From NCBI RefSeq assembly GCF_003576645.1, contig NC_044927.1:18165895-18229894 (forward strand): a stretch of 64,000 bases of DNA, given 5' to 3'. Shown in pieces: positions 22,310 through 33,560 of this stretch (position 1 is the first letter of the stretch; every line of letters begins with the position of its first letter). A program made the translations under genes and the position numbers. This DNA comes from Ipomoea triloba (taxonomy: Eukaryota > Streptophyta > Magnoliopsida > Solanales > Convolvulaceae). The notes beneath the pieces are model-generated. The model ran no database searches. It was given only the letters and a program-made list of their open reading frames with translations, and had not been told where the DNA came from.

Positions 22310-22770
22310 ATCAGTGCATATTTTTAGGTGTTGTTGTTGATATGTTTTGGCTTAATAGTGCTCATATTATGCGTATATGAAGTGAAATTACATAGAACTC
22401 ACATTTCTTTTGATAATCACTTGTAGTGCATGATTTTTACCCATATAGTGCAAATATTTAAACATAATAGTGCAAATATTCTAACCTAACAGTTCACATA
22501 GTTTATCATTAGAGTTCAGGGTACTAAACATGTTTTAGATTAGTTGTCTGCTTATAGTGCACATTTTCTTGCCATATAGAGCAAAAGCTTGTGCCTAAAA
22601 GTGTACTTTCTTATGCCTATATGAATTGAAATTACATAGAACTCATTTTTTTTTATAATAACTTGTAGTGCATAAATTCTACCCATATAGTGCAAATATT
22701 TAAACCTAATAGTGCAAATATTATAATCTAACAGATCACATAGTTTATCTTTAGTGCAAATATTCTTGGA
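22310..22770 (+). repeat. TAGTGCA-rich repeats, block 2 (intronic)
   Basis: About two units lying between two exon-like pieces of the Ulp1-like gene, same orientation as the flanking blocks. Confidence 0.75.
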
Positions 22771-23289
22771 GGTGGACGAGTGACTGTCGATTCTAGCATT
22801 CAAAAGGATGTTGAAGCATCTTGCAGCTAGGATTCGTTTTAGTGCAATCCAGAAAATATTGCTGCTATGGATGCAGCCATTTTGAGGAGGGAACAATATT
22901 TGAAAATGTTTGTTGATATGCCAAGCTTTAGTCTTGGTCTGACACCACCACTTGGGGAAGAATCAAACTGGGATAATGTTGTTAATATATCTAGTCAATA
23001 CCAGGATGTTGGAGCAGAATTTACTAAAGCGTGTAGTCCAAGCAGTCATCATCAAGAAGAAGAACAAATGGAAGTTTGCGAGGAAGGTGCTACTTTGGAA
23101 GAAAGAGGTAGTGGTATTGAGGTTGTTGCTGAGAAGGATGTTGTTGTGGAGGAGAGAGCAGATGGAGCTGATAAATGTGGGTCACTTTCTGACAGCTACT
23201 GAGAAAGTGTATCAAGATTGGTTAATGCAAAATCCAAATGCTGACATGTAAGATTTCTTAATCAATTTTTATTTATGTTAACATTACAT

Positions 23290-23960
23290 TGTTTTGATAC
23301 ATTGACTGTATATCATTTGTAGTGCACGATTTTTAGTCATATAGTGCATAATTTTATACCTAATGGTGCAAATATTTAAACCTAAAAGTGCACACTGTTT
23401 ATACTTGCAGTTCAGGGTACTAAACATGTTTTAGATTAGTTGTATGCTTATAGTGCACATTTTCTTGCCATATAGAGCAAAAGTTTGTGCCTAAAAGTGC
23501 ACTTTCTTATTCCTATATGAATTGAAATTGCATATAATTCTTTTTTTTTTTATAATAACTTGTAGTGCATAAATTCTACTCATACATTGCAAATATTTAA
23601 ACCTAATAGTGCAAATATTCTAACTTAAAAGTTCACATAGTTTATCCTTAGAGTTCATAGTACTAAACATGTCTTAGATTAGTTGTATGCTTATAGTGCA
23701 CATATTTGTGCCATCCAGAGTATATTTTTGTGCCTACTAGTGAACATTTTTATGGCTATATCAAATGAAATTGCATATTTATATTATTTTTCTTAATCAC
23801 TTTTAGTGCATGATTTTTACTCATATAGTGCATAATTTTATATCTAATAGTGCAACTTTTTAAACGTAAAAGTGCACACTCTTTATCCTTAAAGTTCAGT
23901 GTACTAAACATGTTTTAGATTAGTTGTATCCTAACCATCTTTTGAAAATGTTTATATATC
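23290..23960 (+). repeat. TAGTGCA-rich repeats, block 3 (intronic)
   Basis: Nearly three units between exon-like pieces ending about 23230 and starting about 23990. Spliced transcripts would remove them. Confidence 0.75.
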
Positions 23961-25129
23961 TAACATGTTTAATTTTGGAAATGTAGTGAGGAGTATGTTT
24001 TCAAGTCTGGGGACACAATGCTGATGTGGATGAAATTGTTGTCTTTGAAGGGCCATGCATATGTTACCGCATCTGTGCTAGATGTATGATCAATTATATT
24101 GAATGACCTAGAAAGATTTAAAGATCCAAATTCTCCTACTAGGTTTTTTGCTACAACGTACCCATATGTAAGTGAATATAAGAAAGTAGAGTATTAAGTG
24201 ATGAGTATTTATGCAGCTATTTAATAATATTTGAATAATGCAGTCATACACTGTGGTGGACCCCCAAGGGGATGATACGGGCAGGCTAAAGCGATTTAAA
24301 GAAAATCTTCATATTGAGTTTCAGCGTGTTCCACACATAAAACTCCCCGCCCTTGATTTGGTAATGTTTAGGTTTACCTTATGTTATATAAGTTATACAA
24401 AGAAATATTAATATATTTATTTGATTGGCCAAATGCAACTGTTTTTCCCTATGATTGCATCGGAGCATTCATATGTGATATGCTTCAATAACAAGAGTTA
24501 TAGATTGACATCATTGATAATTCATCAAAATATGTGACAAATGATCTGAAATATGGAAGTGTGCCTTTTGATTTGGTGAGTATTTAAAACCATTTTATTT
24601 AGTAAAAAAGTTTTGTTTTTTTGGATTGAATATGATTTGCTAACCTAAGCATGATGTGACAGAAATATATGGTCATGGAGTACTTGAAGAGTGAGGGTTT
24701 GGAGGCAAAATCCAATCATTTCAATACAGTGAAACCAACAAGGATTAAAATGTCATGGAGAGATAATGAAAATAAAGAGGATTGTGGGGTATATGTGATG
24801 AGGCACATGGAAACCTTCATGGGGTCTCAAGCTAAAGAATGGGATTGTGGGCTTGTGAAGGGCGATCGAAGCCAGCTAGACCGGCTTCGTGTCAAATACG
24901 CTTCTGCGATACTCTCTGCTGAAATCAACGAACTTCGGGATGAAAACAAGGATAAAGCAATGAAGTTCTCTAAGAAGGAATGACTTGTTCACAATTTGGT
25001 GTTTGTTTACTCATATTATTGTTGGAATATTTGGTTATTGATGTTTGTGTTACTGTGTGAAAATGGTGTTTTTGTTGTACATGAGTTTGATGTATTTGTG
25101 GATAATGTTTATGTTAATATCAGTGCATG

Positions 25130-26200
25130 ATTATCAGAATATAGTTCTATGAATGTAGTGCATGATTTTTACTCTTACAGTGCAAATATTTAAGCCTAAT
25201 AGTGCAAATAATCTAACCTAATAGTTCACATATTTCATCCTTAGAGTTCATGGTATTAACCACGGTTTATGTTATTTTTAAGTTTATAGTGCATATTTTT
25301 TTGCTATAGAGCACATTTTATTGCCTAAAAGTGCACATTCTTATAGCTATTTGAAATGAAATTACAACTCATATTTTTTTTTATAATAACGTGTAGTGCA
25401 TTTCTTTTACCCATAGAGTGCAAATATTTAAACCATGTAGTGCAAATATTCAAACCGTACAGTTCATATAATTCATTCATAGACTTCAATGTCTTAACCA
25501 TGGTTATGTTACTTTTATGCTTGTAGTGCACTTTTTCTTGCCATATAGAGCAAAAGTTTGTGTCTAAAAGTGCACTTTCTTATGCATATATGAATTGAAA
25601 TTGCATAGAACTCATCTTTTTTTATAATAACTTGTATTGCAAAAATTCTACTCATATAGTGCAAGTATTTAAACCTAATAGTGCAAATATTCTAACCTAA
25701 CAGTTCACATAGTTTATCTTTAGATTTCAGGGTACTAAACATCTTTTAGATTAGTTGTATGCTTATAGTGCACATATTTGTGCCATACAGAGCATATTTT
25801 TGTGCCTACCAGTGCACTTTCTTATGCCTATATGAATTGAAATTGCATAGAACTCATTTTTTTTATAATAACTTGTAGTGCATAAATTCTACTCACACAG
25901 TGCAAATATTTAAACCTAATAGTACAAATATTCTAATCTAACAGATCACATAGTTTATCCTTAGAGTTCAGGGTGCTAAACATGTTTTAGATTAGTTGTA
26001 TGCTTATAGTGCACATTTTCTTGCAATATAGAGCAAAAGTTTGTGCCTAAAAGTGGACTTTCTTATGCCTATATGAATTGAAATTGCATAGAACTCATTT
26101 TTTTTTATAAATACTTGTAGTGCATAAATTCTACTCATACAGTGCAAATATTAAAACCAAACAGTGCAAATATTTAAACCTAACAGTAAAATATTCGTTC
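25130..26200 (+). repeat. TAGTGCA-rich tandem array, block 4
   Basis: The clearest array: the phrase TAGTGCAT(A/G)ATT or its variants recurs at about 25151, 25391, 25631, 25871 and 26115, a period near 240 bp, with 4-5 diverged head-to-tail units. It fills the space between the convergent Ulp1-like and transposase genes. Confidence 0.8.
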
Positions 26201-26283
26201 GCCTTTTTAAAATGTTGTAATTCATACTGTTTTGGCATTACAAAATATGAAAATGGTCAATCCTCTTCATCTGTTACTTCATT

Positions 26284-27687
26284 TCAAAGTGGGCAATTCC
26301 TACTGTCATGTCTCTTGTCATTTTCTAAGTAAGCATCACATGCATGGCATTTTCTTAAACCTTTCTTTGATGCATCGATTGCTAACTTCTTTTTCCCTTT
26401 CATACGCTTACCACTGCCCTTATTTTTTGCTTTTCTTGGTGGTAAAATAGAGATCTCGGAAGGCTTAGATGACTCACAATAAGACTCTATGACTGTATTC
26501 TTCCTATGAGTAGGGGATAAATCAGCTTGTTCAGTCATCAATATCAATTTTTGTTGTTTAATCACTTGTTCAAATTCAACCAATTTATCCATTTTTGCTT
26601 CTTCTGCTAGACTAGTACAACATTGCATATCACCCCACAATTGTGCTAACAACACCTTCCTCTCATCCATTCCTGCACCTTGATCAAATGTGAGACCATC
26701 AATATGGAAGATTGGCTTTAAGGATGCATCCTTAGTCCATCGAGTCAGCACATATTTCATAGGGATTTTATCAAAGTTTAAATCCTTAAAAACCACAAAA
26801 GTGTGGCTACACAACAATCCAATTCTTCCAAACATCTTGCAACTACAAATAACTTTCTTTTCAGTTACATTGTGCTCCACAGTAAACTTTCTATCACTGC
26901 CATCTTTGATCTCATAATATAGTATGCCACCATCTTCTCGAACACTCAAAACTCGAAAATTAAAACATGTTGTGCATATTTCCTTCTGAATATCATAGAA
27001 AATAGAGAGTGTGTATACAGTTGAAGCATGCTTTTCAATGAGCAAAGGTGTCTTCATTTCTAGGATGTTCCCATCACTATCACTTGTAAGTTTTGCATGA
27101 TTGTGTCTTTGAGAGTCTAAAGCACGCTCAAACTGCATATAAAACTGGACAGGACTAGAGAGAGGGGTAGTAAATCGACTAAAAACACCATTTTCACCTT
27201 CCGAGCGTGATGTAGTCCTCAATAAACCAGCCATAGGAACATCTCTGAAATAGGCTGGTATCCAAAATATTCGCAACTCAAACATTTGTACAAACCAGTT
27301 GTTATTAACTAAATCAAACTCTTCCATGATTGCTCTCCATTCATTCTCGAATTCAAGAGGTTCTAAGTATGAGCTCCACACAACAGAGTTCAATTTCTTC
27401 CTAAAAATTTCATTCTTACTTAGCACAGAACCAATCTTTTCACCCACCTTGCACATAATGTGCCACATGCAAAAACGATGCCTAGCTTCATTAAATACTA
27501 CTGGAATTGCTTGTCTCATTGCTAGATCTTGATCCGTAACAATTACTTTTGGCTCTGCACCCATTGCTTTCTTAAAGTGTTCAAATAACCAAACATAGGA
27601 TGCAATGTCTTCTTCTGTTAATAATCCAGCTGCAAATGTAATGCTTTTCTTGTGGTTATCAATCCCGGTGAACGGTGTAAAAACCAT
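26284..27687 (-). CDS. FAR1/MULE transposase, N-terminally truncated
   Basis: A 467-residue open frame of the FAR1-RELATED/MULE transposase family: MVFTPFTGIDNHKKS, then VIVTDQDLAMRQAI (second catalytic Asp), RHRFCMWHI, and a SWIM zinc finger CSCKMFGRIGLLCSH (about residue 285-300), ending in a Cys/His-rich tail (CHACDAYLENDKRHDSRNC). The N-terminal FAR1 zinc-binding domain and the first catalytic Asp should lie upstream. Just upstream is a possible splice acceptor (TTTTGTAG) but the codon two before the ATG is TAA, and 27690-28250 has no such exon. Either the 5' part is lost or it is elsewhere. Members are transposases or domesticated light-signalling regulators; context favours transposase. 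Confidence 0.85.
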   Translation of the reverse strand: MVFTPFTGIDNHKKSITFAAGLLTEEDIASYVWLFEHFKKAMGAEPKVIVTDQDLAMRQAIPVVFNEARHRFCMWHIMCKVGEKIGSVLSKNEIFRKKLNSVVWSSYLEPLEFENEWRAIMEEFDLVNNNWFVQMFELRIFWIPAYFRDVPMAGLLRTTSRSEGENGVFSRFTTPLSSPVQFYMQFERALDSQRHNHAKLTSDSDGNILEMKTPLLIEKHASTVYTLSIFYDIQKEICTTCFNFRVLSVREDGGILYYEIKDGSDRKFTVEHNVTEKKVICSCKMFGRIGLLCSHTFVVFKDLNFDKIPMKYVLTRWTKDASLKPIFHIDGLTFDQGAGMDERKVLLAQLWGDMQCCTSLAEEAKMDKLVEFEQVIKQQKLILMTEQADLSPTHRKNTVIESYCESSKPSEISILPPRKAKNKGSGKRMKGKKKLAIDASKKGLRKCHACDAYLENDKRHDSRNCPL

Positions 27688-27689
27688 GT

Positions 27690-28257
27690 CTTACCTACAA
27701 AATATAATATTTAAGTTATGACACATAAAATAAATACTTAAAGTGCACATTTTCTTGCCATAAAAAGCACATTTTGTGTTTAAAAGTGCGCATTCTTAAG
27801 TCTATTTCAAATGAAATTACAATTGCACAATATTTATATAATTATCTAATAATTATTATGATAATTAAATAATTAACTGTATATATATATTAGTATAATT
27901 GATTAATAATTATTATGTTAATTAAGTTAATAATTACACAGATATTATTATAATTAAAATTAAACATGGTCGTTGGATTTATTTTTATAATAATTACAAT
28001 TAATTCCTCCAGATATGGAGGATGAAGAAAAAAAGTAAAGGCGATATGGTGAAAAAGAATATACAAGGTATAAAAGTATAATTGCACATATATTAGTATA
28101 ATTGCCTAATAAACATTAGTGGTTTGATATATTTTTATAATAATTACAATTAAATTATTTCTCATTTTCTCATGTTAATTTTAGTAATAATATAATTACA
28201 TAAAATCATATTACAGATCGATTTTTTCAAGATAATTGCAGACAAATAATTTATATA
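27690..28257. other. AT-rich flank with last TAGTGCA-type repeat
   Basis: 27735-27840 is a partial copy of the TAGTGCA-family unit (AAGTGCACATTTTCTTGCC). The remainder is very AT-rich, with several TTATTATAATTA-type runs. No gene, and no clear MULE right terminus. Confidence 0.5.
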
Positions 28258-28420
28258 TAGAGCTGTCAAAACGGGCTTAGCCCGCCGGGCTAGCCCGTCT
28301 CACCCCGCCCTCTCGAGTTTAAGAAGCCCGTTTTAAAGCCGGCATTTTAGCCCGCCCCAGCCAAACTCGCGAACTTGGCGGGCCGGCGGGCTAACCCGCC
28401 AGCTCGCCTATTTTATTAAA
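28258..28420 (+). mobile_element. hAT-like element, left end
   Basis: TAGAGCTGTCAAAACGGGC followed by a GC-rich, self-complementary block of GCCCG/CGGGC words is the usual left end of a common plant nonautonomous hAT family. I find no matching right end (GCCCGTTTTGACAGCTC) before the Helitron terminus at 28666, so it is truncated. Confidence 0.55.
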
Positions 28421-28665
28421 AAAAAAAATTAGTTAAAACTTAAAAGAATAAAGGCTAAAGAACCACTAAAAACATTTGGTGTGCGTATGGAATATTCCAA
28501 TTTGGCGACAGTGTTGAAATTTGTTTTTAACTGCTAGATTAATTTAGACGGCATCTGGACCTTAGTTTAGTTAGTAATCTACTAATCTTAGTATGTAGTA
28601 GTTTACAGTTAGTAATGTTATAAGATAGTTAGATTCTTCCTTCTTAGTCTATTATTATATTTATA

Positions 28666-29240
28666 CTAGTTTTACACGCGCATTGCGCGAATGAGTTAAT
28701 GCCCAATGTTTATATTTAAATAAATATTTGAAAGTATATTAATGCAAGATTATATAGGAGAAGTTTATACATAGGTAATTGAATGTCGAATTTTTTTATT
28801 TAAATATGTAACTCAAAGTATATGAATCCAAGATAATATATGAAATTCATTATAATTGTCACTAAAATAAATGTTTGCATTCATTTGGTTGAGAAAGTAA
28901 CTATGAACAAATATTACATTGTAACAGAGTCAATAGTACTCAAAAAAAATGTTTGCAACTTTGTAAAATCGATAGTTTAAATATTTGGTCTAAAAATGAT
29001 AGTCTAAATAAATACTACTTTTAGTTTGAATTTTTTTTAAGTATTCTTAATTCTCTTTAGAGTAACAATGTCATTGTCTTCATCTTTACTATTTGTTCTT
29101 TTCCTTTTTGTTGGTAGTGTGTTATTTGCAATTGGGTTATTGTTGGTAGCATAGATGACAACGTCATGCAATGGAATTATGATATAGGAGCTATGGACTT
29201 TCCTTTAGGTGTTCTGCTTGGGGTTCATTTGCTTCAACCA
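28666..29240 (-). mobile_element. Helitron 3' end, minus strand
   Basis: On the minus strand the sequence ends CATTCGCGCAATGCGCGTGT-AAAA-CTAG, with CTAG at 28669-28666 followed by T: a perfect 5-bp-stem hairpin (CGCGC/GCGCG) and canonical terminus. The element runs to the right. Near 29240-29035 a minus-strand frame reads NTLPTKRKRTNSKDEDND, which could be the basic/acidic tail of a Helitron RPA-like protein; that is tentative. The 5' end was not found. Confidence 0.6.
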
Positions 29241-29915
29241 TTATTGTTGAATGAGTTATTGTGGATAAAGAAATTCCTAGTTTAAGAAAAAAGATTAAAT
29301 CAATTAAAAAAAATTTAAAAATTTTAAATATGATGCTTTTCAAAGATATTAAAAGGTAGTTTCTCGCTTCAATTTGCTGGGTAATGGGTTATTTGAGTAC
29401 TGGTTATTTGAGTACTTTCATTGTCAACAAATGCCCCAAGTAGTTAATATGATTGGTTTCAAACTATTTTTTTTTTTTATTATTTTCATGGTATTGATAA
29501 AATACTTTGTAAATAAATATATAACATTATTTTGTATTATAACTTTGATATTTAATTACAAGATAGTGTAAAAAGAACATAATGGACAATGTAATGAATA
29601 CCAATTGATGAATTTGAATATACAGAATCTTTGCATTAGAGAAAATAAAGAAAATATAACTAATGAAATTATTTTTCTTATTTAATTTATTGATAATGAA
29701 TATTTTTTTAAATAAGGGCATTGTAGACACGTAGTTCTAAATTAAAAAAATCCACATGTATCATTTTTTTGTTGTAACTACTAATTTATTTAATTCAATA
29801 AGAGTAAAATAAAGTGATTTCGTTTTAATTTGTTGGGTTATTTGAGTTTTCTTTTTGTCAACTAATCCCCAAGTAGTTAATACAATTAGCTTCAAATTAT
29901 TAAAAAAAAAAAAAA
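29241..29915. other. AT-rich stretch with a ~90-bp direct repeat
   Basis: No gene. The segment containing TTTGCTGGGTAATGGGTTATT..CCAAGTAGTTAATA (about 29369-29465) recurs in diverged form at about 29820-29905. Confidence 0.45.
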
Positions 29916-29917
29916 AG

Positions 29918-30985
29918 ACTTGCTAGGCAGGTCCATGGCTACTTATGTTGGCGATATGCTGGTGAACAACCTCAAAGAGGAAAGTCATGCAGACGACCTG
30001 ACTGCCAGCTTTCGAGTTATGGAAGAACATAATCTGCAATTGAACGCCAAAAAGTGTGTTTTTGCTGTGCAAGGGGGCAAGTTCTTAGGTTATATGGTAA
30101 CTCGGCGAGGGATTGAGGCAAACCCTAAAAAGGTCAGGGTCGTACTCGATATGCAGCCACCTAAGACTATCAAGGAGTTGCAGCATCTTACAGGACGGTT
30201 GGTAGCACTAAGTCGGTTCCTATCTAAATCGGCCGACCGATCTTTACCTTTCTTTGATGCTCTAAAGACAAGGGAAGGGTTTGTTTGGTCAGAGGAGTGT
30301 CAGGCTGCCTTGAAAGGTCTCAAGACATATTTGCTTTCCCCTCCACTATTGTCTAAACCGGTGGAGGGCGAGACATTGTTTCTTTATTTGGCCGCCTCTT
30401 AGCAGGCTGTTAGCTCGTTACTCATTCGAGAAGAAGACAAACTCCAGCATCCTATATATTATGTAACTAGGGCTTTGAAGGCTGCTGAGGTACGTTTCTC
30501 GTATCTTGAAAAAGTGGTCTATGCGTTGGTAATTACGGCCAGGGAGCTGGTCCACTACTTTCAGGCTCACCCTATCCGGGTGCTGACAAATCAACCGCTA
30601 GCTAGAGTACTCAGAAATCCGACCTCTTCCGGTCGGCTGGTCAAGTGGGCAGTAGAGCTTACCCAATATGGAATCGAATATTAGCTGCGTCCCGCCATCA
30701 AAGCCCAAGTATTGGCCGACTTTATAGTCGACTGCACGGCTCAAATCTCAAAGGACGACGCTGTGACCGTCTCCGAGTCCAAGGGATGGTGGGAAATACA
30801 TGCAGATGGTGTTTCCCGTCAAAAGCACCATGGGAGAGGAGTAATGTTAACTACCCCAGAAGGTTTCCGATTGTATTATGCCTTGGAATACCATTTCAAA
30901 ACTTCTAACAATGAAGCCGAGTATGAGGTCATTCTCGGTGGATTACGAGTGGCTAAAGCTTTGGGAGCCAAGAAGCTTCTGATGG
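29918..30985 (+). pseudogene. Ty3/Gypsy RT-RNase H fragment
   Basis: Frames read the RT thumb and connection (NLQLNAKKCVFAVQGGKFLG, RRGIEANPKKV, LTGRLVALSRF), then RNase H-like KLQHPIYYVTRALK, RVLTNQPLARVL and a second RNase H domain (WWEIHADGV, NNEAEYEVILGGLR). Stops at about 30402 and 30682 break the frame. The pattern is Gypsy with a dual RNase H, as in Tat-lineage elements (lineage inferred). It is interrupted at about 30985 and resumes at about 32432. Confidence 0.82.
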
Positions 30986-32431
30986 CCGTTATTTTTATTA
31001 GTAATTTAGTTAAGTATTTATAATTAATAAATAATTTTTAATTAGTTTTTTATACATTTGTTACTATTTTTAGTTCTTCTAAATAATTAAGTAATAACTT
31101 TATTATTTTTAATATTTTGAACTCCTTTCCTAAATTAAAATTATTTTAATCAGCCCATTATTCTAAGCCTTCACTTAATAGAATTCTTTTTCCCCTTTGA
31201 CTGTTTCTTCTTTGCTTCTGCGGGTCTGTTGGCAACGAACAAATGAAGGGAAGGGGCGCAACGCGAATAAGTTGCTCCATTATGTGGTCGATCAGATTGA
31301 ACAGCGAAAGAAATTGGAGATGCCGTTGGGCCGGAACAGTATAAAAGGAAGCCAAGGTCATCGTTCTTAATCATCAATTTTGCCCCGGACCAATTCCGGT
31401 GGTAGTGAGCAGAGATCTCCTGTGTGGTAGAATTTTCCATCGACTCTTTCCGGCGGAGCAGTCCGTTTTTGGTGTTCGACAGAATTCTCCTTGCAACAGC
31501 AACATTGGCATAAGCAACCCTTTTCCATTTAATTTCATGGCTTTCTAGTCTCTTCGTACCTGTTAACAACAAACAATTTAGTGAAGGTTGTAATTCCTTT
31601 AATTCCAATCCTTGTAACTTGAGTACAAATTGTTACGTAAAGCTTAATGATGTTGCCTGAGCTTACTGATAATTCCATGATATATTGCTGAATTATTTCT
31701 TTCTCTTGGAACATGGACTATTAACCATGAATATTTTGCATTGAATTGAGTTTTAATATTGTTAATCCAATTAAGATTTGTCTTTTGATTTTATTCTTTT
31801 TGATTAATTATGTTAGAGGTGGCCAACTTTATCATGATATAATTGAATTGATCTAAGGGAATTTATAGAGTAAACACTATGCCTATTAATTCCGTGCTCT
31901 GAAAGATAAATTGATAAATGATTTAGTTGTCTTATTAAATTGTTTATTAGGTTCATAACCCGGGTATTCCGTAAGTTCTTCTATGATTAATGGGTCTTGA
32001 CTATTTGAATAAATGTCGTAAGCATACGAATGGTTAAGGTACGTGACTTGCTCTGAACGCCATACAGAGTAGTCATATAGCAGTTAGAACGAACCCTTAA
32101 TTGATTGGCAAGTTAAACTAATCTGCAAAACTAGTAGTGGTAGTTGATTCATGTTCCTAGGCTTTTCCAACTTGATTGTTATTCGGTATTCTGGTTCTGT
32201 TTATTTGTTTACTTTCTTGAGATTTGATTCAATTATTTTACATTTGAGTTTATTCTTATCTTTGATATTTGTTCTGAGCATTTTGAATTATAAGTTCGTT
32301 ATTTTATTTTCAAGTCTTTAAATTGCTTTGTCTAAATTGCATCGTATTAATTCTCTGTGGGTTCGACCCTTGCCTTTGCACACTATCACTACAACCGATT
32401 CGTGCACTTGCGAGGACTATATTAAAATTGT
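30986..32431. mobile_element. Unclassified ~1.45-kb insertion in Gypsy
   Basis: It separates KALGAKKLLM from (TD)SRMVVGQVKGSYEAKG of the same RNase H domain, so it is an insertion. Its right end (CTGTGGGTTCGACCCTTGCC.. and ATTCGTGCACTTGCGAG) resembles the region near LTR ends of plant retroelements. A 145-codon minus frame (31171-31608) has no recognised domain. I could not define ends or a target duplication. Confidence 0.5.
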
Positions 32432-33436
32432 CCATCAGCTTCGCATTCGGACCGACTCACGTATGGTGGTCGGGCAAGTGAAAGGATCTTATGAGGCTAA
32501 AGGAGAAAGAATGAGGCGTTACAAGGAAGTAACTTAGGGACTCCTAAAGGAGTTCCAAGCTTATGAGATCGACCATGTTCCTAGAGCGAAAAACCAGAGT
32601 ACAAAGTGATAGTGGAACAACCAAGCATAGAAGCTCGGGATAAGGTTGCGAAAAAAGTAAATCTGATAAGTCGGACAAAACGAAGCCAAAGAGAAGGTGA
32701 TAGTGAGGAGGAAGTTACTCTAGAAACTCAGGTGTTGGCCGAGGTGTTGGCCGACCTTATCATGTACAAACTGAAAGTCGAGCTGCCTGATGACCCGGTG
32801 GAAGTAGCTATAACTAAGAGAATGGCACCGTCCTATGTCATGCAGGATGGAAGGTTATACAAAAGGTCTTTCGAATGACCACTTCTGTTATGTTTGTTCC
32901 CAGCCGATGTCGAGAAAGTGATGGAAGAAGCACACTCAGGGATTTGCTTAGTCCATTAAGGAGCTCATACTTTGGCGCGAAAGTTGATATTGCATGGATA
33001 TTATTGGTCGACCATGGTCAGTGATTGCATCCGAAAGGTGGCAAAGTGCCCCATTTGTCAAGCCTTCGCTCGGAAAGAAACAAAAGAAACAAGGCCGACT
33101 TCCTTCTATACAACAATCACTACTGTCATTCCCTTTGCAAGATGGGGCATAGATTTGTTGGGCCCACTACCAGTCACACCGGGGCGACACAAGTTCTGCA
33201 TAATAGTTGTTGATTACTTCACTAAATGGGTGGAGGCCGAGCCATTGGTCACTATCACCGAGTATTAGTGCAGAAAATTCCTTTGGAAGAATGTAATTTG
33301 TCGGTTTGGTATACCCGAGCATTTGATAAGTGATAATGGTCGGTTGTTTGATTGTCGGCCCTTTGCCGAGTTCTGCGAGAAGTTCGAAATCCGACATACC
33401 AAGGTATCCGTGGTCTAACCCCAGGCAAACAGACAA
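32432..33436 (+). pseudogene. Ty3/Gypsy RNase H end and integrase fragment
   Basis: Continues RNase H (SRMVVGQVKGSYEAKGERM), then integrase: zinc-binding region (HGYYWSTM..CPICQAFA), core WGIDLLGPLP, VDYFTKWVEAEPL, and SDNGRLFD with FCEKFEIRH. Stop codons at about 32536, 32876, 32957 and 33267 and small frame changes show it is dead. It ends abruptly at PQANRQVY, where copia sequence begins. Confidence 0.82.
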
Positions 33437-33560
33437 GTATACCTCACAAAGAAAAAAACAAAACACCTTATGAACTGTGGAAAGGCTATGCTCCCAACTT
33501 GAAATACTTTAAAGTATGAAGATGTTTAGCAAATGTAGGGCTTCCGTCTTTTAAAGTATA
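33437..33560 (+). pseudogene. Copia integrase C-terminal scrap
   Basis: Directly after the Gypsy integrase the frame reads [19 protein letters not shown] and LKYFKV-stop-RCLANVGLPSFK, the copia motif after the integrase core. About 40 codons with two stops. Confidence 0.7.

Larger units (their letters stand above)
21130..24983 (+). pseudogene. MULE-borne Ulp1-like (C48) cysteine protease gene
   Basis: Exon-like pieces (about 21130-21950, 22010-22290, 22775-23230, 23990-24170, 24243-24360, 24435-24575, 24663-24983) separated by GT..AG spacers. The N-terminal piece reads FFEALQGLNATQIAAIIEMG and then EQDVQLVLGFPRG and LNWCDYVLRSLMDSQ, the domain that precedes the protease in plant transposon-borne ULP-like genes. 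C48 triad candidates: His in SEHSYVICFN (near 24465), Asp in IDIIDNS (24504 on), Cys in EDCGVYVMRHME (24780 region). His and Asp are in different frames. In-frame stops occur at 21270-21272 and 21453-21455 (at a conserved Trp). Family role: SUMO-type deconjugation; function in transposition unknown. Inactive as read. Confidence 0.78.

Noticed and set aside
25130..26200. CRISPR-like regular array
   Set aside because: A plant nuclear context, diverged ~240-bp units with no short conserved repeat and unique-spacer pattern; a tandem repeat of a MULE.
31171..31608. 145-codon minus-strand ORF as a host gene
   Set aside because: No recognisable domain, lies in an insertion inside a dead Gypsy; kept only as part of that insertion.
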